From Mariniphaga sp964398855 (GTDB lineage Bacteria > Bacteroidota > Bacteroidia > Bacteroidales > Prolixibacteraceae): DNA of 11,538 nt. The stretch covers positions 1 to 11,538 of the forward strand of contig CAYNOQ010000082.1 of the NCBI GenBank assembly GCA_964398855.1, in the 5' to 3' direction. Every line of letters begins with the position of its first letter. Positions within the stretch are counted from its first letter, which is position 1. Shown piece after piece: positions 6,899 through 11,538 of the stretch. A program made the position numbers and the translations under genes. The notes under the pieces are model-generated. The model saw only the letters and a program-made list of their open reading frames with translations. It had not been told where the DNA came from and ran no database searches.

Positions 6899-8989
6899 AT
6901 GACAGACACCAAAAAAAATAAAAAAATTCCGCCTCCGCAACCACCGGGGAACCCATTTACAGGCGGTGATAAAAAGGGAGACAATAAAAATCCGAAGAAA
7001 TCAAAATACAATGTATTTTGGATTTACGGAATTATTGCTCTTGTTTTCTTAGCAGTTCAGTATTACATGAGCTACAGCAGCAGTCCGGCAGAGACCAACT
7101 GGAGCGAAGTGAAATCGGTCATGCTTGCAAACAATGACATTGAACGCATTGTGGTTGTTAATGAAAAAAAAGCCAATATCTACCTCAAAAAGAGCAGCAT
7201 TTCAAAATATGAGCAGCAGTTTAGCGAAGCTTTTACGAAACCTGCGGAAGAGGGTCCTCATTTTACGTTCATCATCGGATCGGTTGAAACATTTGAACGC
7301 AACCTCCGCGAGGCGCAGGAGGATTTGCCGGAGGAAATTTTGCCGGAATACAAGGAAGAACGCAATTGGGCAGGTGAAATCCTCTGGACTATCGGTCCTT
7401 TTGCACTGATTATCTTACTGTGGCTCTGGATTTTCAGAAGAATGAACCGCGGCGGTGGCGGTGCAGGAGGAATTTTCAACGTTGGCAAATCACAGGCAAA
7501 AATATTCGATAAAGATCAGAAAGTTACCACTTCATTTAAGGATGTTGCCGGTTTGGCGGAAGCCAAACAGGAAGTGGAAGAGATTGTGGAGTTTCTGAAA
7601 AGTCCGGAAAAATACACGAAACTTGGCGGGAAAATCCCCAAAGGAGCTTTGCTTGTAGGTCCTCCGGGAACCGGAAAAACGCTGTTGGCGCGCGCAGTAG
7701 CGGGCGAAGCCAGCGTTCCCTTTTTCTCCATGTCGGGTTCCGATTTTGTGGAAATGTTTGTGGGTGTGGGTGCTTCCCGTGTCCGCGACCTGTTCAAGCA
7801 GGCAAAGGCAAAAGCGCCCAGCATCATCTTCATTGATGAGATTGACGCAATTGGCAGGGCGCGGGGCAGAAATCCCAATTTCGGCGCAAATGACGAGCGG
7901 GAAAATACGCTCAATCAGCTACTTACCGAAATGGACGGATTTGATACCAACAGCGGCGTAATCATTTTAGCCGCCACCAACCGCGCCGATATTCTCGACC
8001 GTGCACTGCTGCGCGCCGGGAGATTCGACCGTCAGATTCATGTTGAACTTCCCGACCTGATTGAGCGTGGTGAGATTTTTAAAGTGCACCTGCGTCCACT
8101 GAAACTGCACGAAGAGGTGAAAGTGGAATTTCTGGCAAAACAAACTCCCGGATTTTCCGGCGCCGATATTGCCAACGTCTGCAACGAAGCTGCACTGATA
8201 GCAGCCCGGATTAACAGGGATTCAGTAACAAAACAGGACTTCCTCGATGCAGTTGACCGGATTGTGGGCGGACTTGAAAAAAAGAACAAAATCATCTCTC
8301 TTGACGAGAAAAAGACCATTGCCTATCACGAAGCCGGACACGCCACCATCAGCTGGCTGCTGGAACATGCGCATCCGCTGGTGAAGGTAACAATTGTGCC
8401 GCGTGGCAAAGCGCTTGGCGCCGCATGGTATCTGCCCGAAGAGCGCTCCATCACCACCAAGGAGCAGCTGCTCGACGAAATGTGCTCGGCTTTGGGCGGG
8501 AGAGCAGCTGAAGAGTTGGTTTTCAGTCAGGTATCTTCCGGCGCACAAAACGATCTGGAAAAAGTGACAAAACAGGCTTATGCCATGGTGAGCTATTTTG
8601 GAATGAGCGAAAAAGTGGGGCACGTCAGTTTCTACGACTCAACCGGGCAGACAGACTATTCGTTTACAAAACCATATAGCGAAAAAACTGCCGAACTGAT
8701 TGACTCCGAAGTGAAAGAAATAATTGAAGAGCAGTATCAGCGAGCAAAGGATGTGTTGAGAAAAAATGCTGAAGGGCATAAGAAACTGGCTGAAATGCTA
8801 CTTGAACGGGAAGTCATTTTCAGTGAGGACCTTGAAGTTATTTTCGGAAAACGGAAGTGGGAACGAACACTCATCGAAAATAACAACAATCAGAATAGAA
8901 GCAAACCGGCAGAGAGCGGACAAAAAGAGAAGACCGAACCTGAACAGGAGATAAAACCGGATAGTGAAAATCAAATAATTTCAGCATAA
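6899..8989 (+). CDS. ftsH: ATP-dependent zinc metalloprotease FtsH
   Basis: 696 residues. This membrane-bound AAA+ protease forms hexamers and degrades damaged membrane proteins and selected regulators. In order: a proline/lysine-rich cytoplasmic tail (1-38), TM1 about 39-57, a periplasmic domain about 60-158, TM2 about 161-181, a Gly-rich linker RGGGGAGG, then the AAA module. The AAA module has Walker A GPPGTGKT (254-261), pore motif M-F-V-G (286-289), Walker B IIFIDEID (309-316) and the second region of homology ending in LRAGRFDR (371-378). The M41 protease domain has the zinc site HEAGH (477-481) and a third ligand D552 in GAQNDLEK. All catalytic residues are intact. The last 40 or so residues are rich in N, Q, E and K and probably disordered. 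Family knowledge: in E. coli FtsH controls LpxC and thus the lipid balance. Here it sits upstream of phospholipid genes, which may reflect shared membrane homeostasis (inference). Confidence 0.98.
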   Translation: MTDTKKNKKIPPPQPPGNPFTGGDKKGDNKNPKKSKYNVFWIYGIIALVFLAVQYYMSYSSSPAETNWSEVKSVMLANNDIERIVVVNEKKANIYLKKSSISKYEQQFSEAFTKPAEEGPHFTFIIGSVETFERNLREAQEDLPEEILPEYKEERNWAGEILWTIGPFALIILLWLWIFRRMNRGGGGAGGIFNVGKSQAKIFDKDQKVTTSFKDVAGLAEAKQEVEEIVEFLKSPEKYTKLGGKIPKGALLVGPPGTGKTLLARAVAGEASVPFFSMSGSDFVEMFVGVGASRVRDLFKQAKAKAPSIIFIDEIDAIGRARGRNPNFGANDERENTLNQLLTEMDGFDTNSGVIILAATNRADILDRALLRAGRFDRQIHVELPDLIERGEIFKVHLRPLKLHEEVKVEFLAKQTPGFSGADIANVCNEAALIAARINRDSVTKQDFLDAVDRIVGGLEKKNKIISLDEKKTIAYHEAGHATISWLLEHAHPLVKVTIVPRGKALGAAWYLPEERSITTKEQLLDEMCSALGGRAAEELVFSQVSSGAQNDLEKVTKQAYAMVSYFGMSEKVGHVSFYDSTGQTDYSFTKPYSEKTAELIDSEVKEIIEEQYQRAKDVLRKNAEGHKKLAEMLLEREVIFSEDLEVIFGKRKWERTLIENNNNQNRSKPAESGQKEKTEPEQEIKPDSENQIISA

Positions 8990-9003
8990 TTAATATTATC
9001 GAA

Positions 9004-9210
9004 ATGGAAAAAGGATGGAAAAATGTGTTGATAACAGCGCATGAATACAAAGCCAACATGGCAAAAGACTTACTCGAAAACTCTGGTATAAAAGCAGTTG
9101 TAATGGATCAACAGGATACTGCGTACAAATCGTTCGGCGAATATGTGGTTTATGTGAATGAAGCCGACGAACAAAATGCCTTAGAACTTTTAAAAGAGTT
9201 GAAGCATTGA
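9004..9210 (+). CDS. DUF2007-like small protein
   Basis: 68 residues, starting at the ATG at 9004, 14 bases after ftsH. The sequence KNVLITAHEYKANMAKDLLENSGI followed by a strand AVVMDQ, then FGEYVVYVNEADEQNALELLKEL, has the beta-alpha-beta-beta-alpha pattern of DUF2007 (called a putative prokaryotic signal-transducing protein). In that family a short ferredoxin-like or PII-like fold is expected and no biochemical role is established to my knowledge. It has no signal peptide, no membrane helix and no cysteine. Its stop codon TGA overlaps the TTG start of cdsA (TTGA), so translation of the two is probably coupled. The placement between a membrane protease and the phospholipid genes suggests a regulatory or adaptor role, but that is inference only. 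The family assignment is by pattern, at moderate to good confidence. Confidence 0.82.
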   Translation: MEKGWKNVLITAHEYKANMAKDLLENSGIKAVVMDQQDTAYKSFGEYVVYVNEADEQNALELLKELKH

Positions 9211-10034
9211 AAGAGTTAAGCAGAAGAACGGTAACCGGGATTATTTATGTTGCGGTAATGATAGCCGGAGTTGCTATTCATCCCGTTTTATTTGCTCTTG
9301 TTTTCGGCATTTTGCTGTTCCTTACCCAGTTAGAATTTTATCAACTGGTTGAAAAAGCGGGCAGCAGTCCCCGGAAAAACACCGGACTGACATTGGGAGT
9401 ACTTCTTTTTGCCACCTGTTTCGGCATTGTCAATAATCTGTTGCCAGCCAGGTCTTATCTGCTGTTTATCCCGGCGCTCACTTTCATCTTTTTGTATGAA
9501 ACCTTCAGCCAGAAACCGGGCATTTTAACCAACAGTTCAATAACATTCACCGGTTTTGTTTATGTGGCAATCCCTTTCAGCCTGCTAAATTTTATGGTTC
9601 ATCCGGGGTATCCCGCTTTCACTGAGTTTAATTCAAAAATTCTGCTTGGGGTTCTGATGCTGGTATGGACTTATGATTCAATGGCTTATCTGATTGGCTC
9701 AAAGCTTGGGAAAAATAAAATTCACGAAAGAATTTCACCAAATAAAACCTGGGAAGGTTTTATCGGCGGCGCTGTTTTTACCATTGCAGCCGGCATTCTC
9801 TGTTTTCTGATTCTCCGCTACTTCACATTAACCAACTGGATAACAATCGCATCAATCGTAATTGTTTTCGGAACGTTGGGCGACCTTTTTGAATCCATCA
9901 TCAAGCGGCGGTTAAATGTAAAGGATTCGGGAACCATGTTGCCCGGACACGGCGGATTACTGGATCGCTTTGACAGTTTGCTTTTTGTAATACCGGTTGT
10001 TTTTGTTTGGTTATCTTTGACCGGAAATTTTTAA
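9207..10034 (+). CDS. cdsA: Phosphatidate cytidylyltransferase (CDP-diacylglycerol synthase)
   Basis: 275 residues. It converts phosphatidate and CTP to CDP-diacylglycerol, the branch point for all phospholipids, in the inner membrane. The C-terminal CDS signature is complete at 230-256: S-I-I-K-R-R, K239-D240, then P-G-H-G-G-L-L-D-R-F-D. SPNKTWEGFIGG (177-188) is a second conserved family segment. About eight hydrophobic segments span the rest. The start is taken as the TTG at 9207. It lies within the overlap TTGA with the DUF2007 stop and gives the expected N-terminus MKELSRRTVTGIIYVAVM, in which R-T-x-T-G-I is typical of CdsA. The first in-frame ATG would cut into the first membrane helix. 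A rare start and an overlapping stop suggest that expression depends on translation of the upstream gene. psd follows after 3 bases. Confidence 0.95.
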   Translation: MKELSRRTVTGIIYVAVMIAGVAIHPVLFALVFGILLFLTQLEFYQLVEKAGSSPRKNTGLTLGVLLFATCFGIVNNLLPARSYLLFIPALTFIFLYETFSQKPGILTNSSITFTGFVYVAIPFSLLNFMVHPGYPAFTEFNSKILLGVLMLVWTYDSMAYLIGSKLGKNKIHERISPNKTWEGFIGGAVFTIAAGILCFLILRYFTLTNWITIASIVIVFGTLGDLFESIIKRRLNVKDSGTMLPGHGGLLDRFDSLLFVIPVVFVWLSLTGNF

Positions 10035-10037
10035 GCT

Positions 10038-10694
10038 ATGCAAATTCATAAAGAAGGGAAAAAAATAATTCCGGTGGCATTTGTGATTATTGCCGCACTC
10101 GATATGCTCATCTATTTCACGCTGCGCGACCATCTTATTTTTTACTTTTTGATTGCCGGTTCTCTGTTTTTAGCCGGATTAGTTGTCTATTTTTTTCGTG
10201 AACCCGACCGGGAAATTGAGCAGAACGGAAATCATATTCTTGCTCCTGCCGACGGCGAAATCATAGACATCAAAAAAGTTCACGAAAGTGAATATTTCGA
10301 TGACGAGCGCCTTCAGGTTTCCATTTTTATGTCGGTGTTCAACGTGCACCAAAACCGTGCTCCGGTTGCCGGCGAAGTTGTTTATCAAAACCATAAAAGG
10401 GGAGCGTTTTACCCCGCTTTCGTAAAAAAATCGTCAGAAAAAAATGAACGCTGCTCTACCGTTTTCAAAATGGAAGACGGAACGGAGATCATGTCGCGGC
10501 AAATTGCCGGAACCGTGGCTCAACGCATAGTAACCTACAAAAAAGCAGGTCATTTTGCCGAGCAGGGCGAAGAGTACGGGTTTATCCGCTTTGGCTCCCG
10601 CGTTGATCTGTTTCTTCCTGTTCATGCCGAAACTGTAGTAGCGCTGAATCAAAAAACCGAAGGGGGAAAAACAGTTATTGCCTCTTTAAAATAG
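10038..10694 (+). CDS. psd: Phosphatidylserine decarboxylase proenzyme (short form)
   Basis: 218 residues, the short Psd form. It decarboxylates phosphatidylserine to phosphatidylethanolamine at the inner membrane using a pyruvoyl group made by self-cleavage. Two membrane segments (about 11-28 and 33-51) are followed by the FFREPDR junction (52-58). The catalytic core shows D72 in APADGEI, H104 in FNVHQNRAP, and the cleavage pair G186-S187 in RFGSRVD. Cleavage there would leave a small alpha chain of about 32 residues starting with the pyruvoyl group. The context F-G-S-R replaces the L-G-S-T of the E. coli enzyme, as in other short-form homologues. The ATG at 10038 lies 3 bases after cdsA, and pssA starts 6 bases after its stop. 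The location between cdsA and pssA places it in one PE operon. Confidence 0.95.
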   Translation: MQIHKEGKKIIPVAFVIIAALDMLIYFTLRDHLIFYFLIAGSLFLAGLVVYFFREPDREIEQNGNHILAPADGEIIDIKKVHESEYFDDERLQVSIFMSVFNVHQNRAPVAGEVVYQNHKRGAFYPAFVKKSSEKNERCSTVFKMEDGTEIMSRQIAGTVAQRIVTYKKAGHFAEQGEEYGFIRFGSRVDLFLPVHAETVVALNQKTEGGKTVIASLK

Positions 10695-10700
10695 ACCGGA

Positions 10701-11450
10701 ATGAACCAGATTGTCAAGCAAATTCCCAATACAATCACTTTACTTAACCTCCTGACCGGCTCACTTGCCGTTATTTTTGCAATTGACGGGCACCTCGTCT
10801 GGGCAGGAATTTTTATTTGTGCTGCTGCAATTTTTGATTTTTTGGACGGATTTGCGGCGCGGCTTCTCAAAGCTCACTCCGAAATTGGTAAAGAGCTTGA
10901 CTCACTGGCAGATTTAATCTCTTTTGGTCTTGCTCCCGCAGCAATTTTATTTACGCTGCTTGAGTTCTCCCTTTTCGGAAAAAACCAACCCATCTATGAG
11001 ATTGCCGCCAGCCCCGGACAATGGCTCATTCTTTTTTCAGCACTGCTCATTCCGCTCACAGGCGCATTGCGCCTTGCGCGGTACAACTCCACCACACAAA
11101 GCTCTGCTTTTTTCAGAGGTTTGCCCATTCCGGCAAACGGTATTTTTTGGGCAGCAATGGGACTGATGCTCGAAGTGCAGCGGTATCCGGAGTTGCTGAA
11201 ATTTGTCTTTTCAACCCGCAATTTACTGATTCTCGGACTGTTCACTTCCGGAATGATGCTTATCACTCTACCCATGTTTTCGTTGAAAATAAAGAACATA
11301 AGATGGGGAGAAAATTGGTTCTGCTTCATTTTTCTTCTGATTTCACTGGCTCTGATTATCATGTTTAGCGCCTACGGACTGGCACTGGCTGTCCTGCTCT
11401 ATATTTTTATGAATATCGGATTATATTTAGCCGGAGTGCGCTTTCTTTGA
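10701..11450 (+). CDS. pssA: CDP-diacylglycerol--serine O-phosphatidyltransferase
   Basis: 249 residues with about eight hydrophobic segments. It joins CDP-diacylglycerol and serine to give phosphatidylserine and CMP in the membrane. The CDP-alcohol phosphatidyltransferase motif is complete: D46-x2-D49-G50-x2-A53-R54-x8-G63-x3-D67-x3-D71, whose aspartates bind the metals and serve as base. The N-terminus QIPNTITLLNLLTGSLAVIFA is typical of the membrane-type PssA of Gram-positives and Bacteroidota rather than the E. coli PLD-type enzyme. LRLARYNS around 122-129 and GLPIPANG around 139-146 are further family segments supporting serine rather than glycerol phosphate or inositol as acceptor. It completes the pathway CdsA to PssA to Psd encoded together here, and appears to be the last gene of the run. 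Confidence 0.95.
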   Translation: MNQIVKQIPNTITLLNLLTGSLAVIFAIDGHLVWAGIFICAAAIFDFLDGFAARLLKAHSEIGKELDSLADLISFGLAPAAILFTLLEFSLFGKNQPIYEIAASPGQWLILFSALLIPLTGALRLARYNSTTQSSAFFRGLPIPANGIFWAAMGLMLEVQRYPELLKFVFSTRNLLILGLFTSGMMLITLPMFSLKIKNIRWGENWFCFIFLLISLALIIMFSAYGLALAVLLYIFMNIGLYLAGVRFL

Positions 11451-11488
11451 ACTAACCACAAGACAAATCTTACGGTTAATCCTCCGTT

Positions 11489-11511
11489 GGCGTCGATTTG
11501 CAATAGGCGCC
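11489..11511. repeat. GC-rich imperfect hairpin downstream of pssA, possible dispersed repeat
   Basis: The 23 bases fold on themselves: GGCG at 11489-11492 pairs with CGCC at 11508-11511. The stem continues inward through a T-G wobble, a C-G pair, one G/A mismatch and three A-T pairs (ATT with AAT), closing on a three-base loop TGC. It lies 38 bases after the pssA stop. No T-run follows, so it is not a classic intrinsic terminator. A weaker hairpin, AGGCT (11516-11520) with AGCCT (11528-11532) followed by TATTCT, comes next. The stem could protect the 3' end of the operon transcript or be a REP-like dispersed repeat. The window contains no second copy to decide this. The 88 bases after pssA hold no convincing gene. 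Confidence 0.4.
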
Positions 11512-11538
11512 CCGCAGGCTGGAATATAGCCTTATTCT

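Noticed and set aside
8222..8623. 133-codon minus-strand open frame inside ftsH
   Set aside because: It lies opposite the conserved HEAGH protease region of ftsH; the protein has no family features.
10994..11362. Overlapping open frames on both strands within pssA
   Set aside because: They are shadows of the PssA membrane segments in other frames and show no motif.
1..11538. tRNA, rRNA, CRISPR array, insertion sequence or phage genes
   Set aside because: I saw no cloverleaf-like segment, no regularly spaced direct repeats, no transposase or integrase motifs and no terminal inverted repeats. Spacers between genes are short.

Overview
The window reads as an ordinary chromosomal stretch from a member of the Bacteroidota, most likely an environmental Bacteroidales/Marinilabiliales-type lineage. 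The reasons are: a -7 box of the Bacteroidota form TAnnTTTG ahead of rsfS; start codons almost without Shine-Dalgarno sequences and preceded by A/T-rich leaders; a single-domain BirA; and the gene order rsfS-ftsH-cdsA plus NUDIX/pyrE/SRPBCC, which I recall as typical of this phylum. GC content looks moderate. The assignment is an inference from gene content; no rRNA or tRNA is present to confirm it.

Layout. (1) 1-1835, minus strand: the N-terminal end of a family 2 glycosyltransferase, preceded in its operon by a polytopic ArnT/PMT-like glycosyltransferase. Together these look like a polyprenyl-phosphate sugar pathway for modifying a cell-envelope glycan or lipid. (2) 1940-3853, plus strand: coaD (coenzyme A synthesis), then a secreted protein ending in a thioredoxin-like domain whose CxxC has been lost. 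(3) 3841-4470, minus strand: a NUDIX hydrolase whose 3' end overlaps the previous gene tail to tail. (4) 4507-5596, plus strand: pyrE and an SRPBCC-fold protein. (5) 5605-6348, minus strand: a biotin-protein ligase without a DNA-binding domain. (6) 6518-11450, plus strand: a tightly packed run rsfS, ftsH, a 68-aa DUF2007 protein, cdsA, psd and pssA. The last 88 bases are non-coding and hold a GC-rich imperfect hairpin.

The last run is the most coherent unit. CdsA makes CDP-diacylglycerol, PssA turns it into phosphatidylserine and Psd decarboxylates that to phosphatidylethanolamine, so the whole PE pathway from phosphatidate is present. It lies directly downstream of the membrane protease FtsH and the ribosome-silencing factor RsfS, with gaps of 3 to 14 bases and one 4-base overlap. 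The run therefore joins ribosome silencing, membrane protein quality control and membrane lipid synthesis. The DUF2007 protein, translationally coupled to cdsA, is the least understood part.

Nothing here amounts to an undescribed system such as a defence island, mobile element or CRISPR array. The items most worth a second look are the coupled DUF2007 protein, the thioredoxin-like protein with an M-I-V-C site, and the hairpin after pssA, which could be a dispersed repeat.
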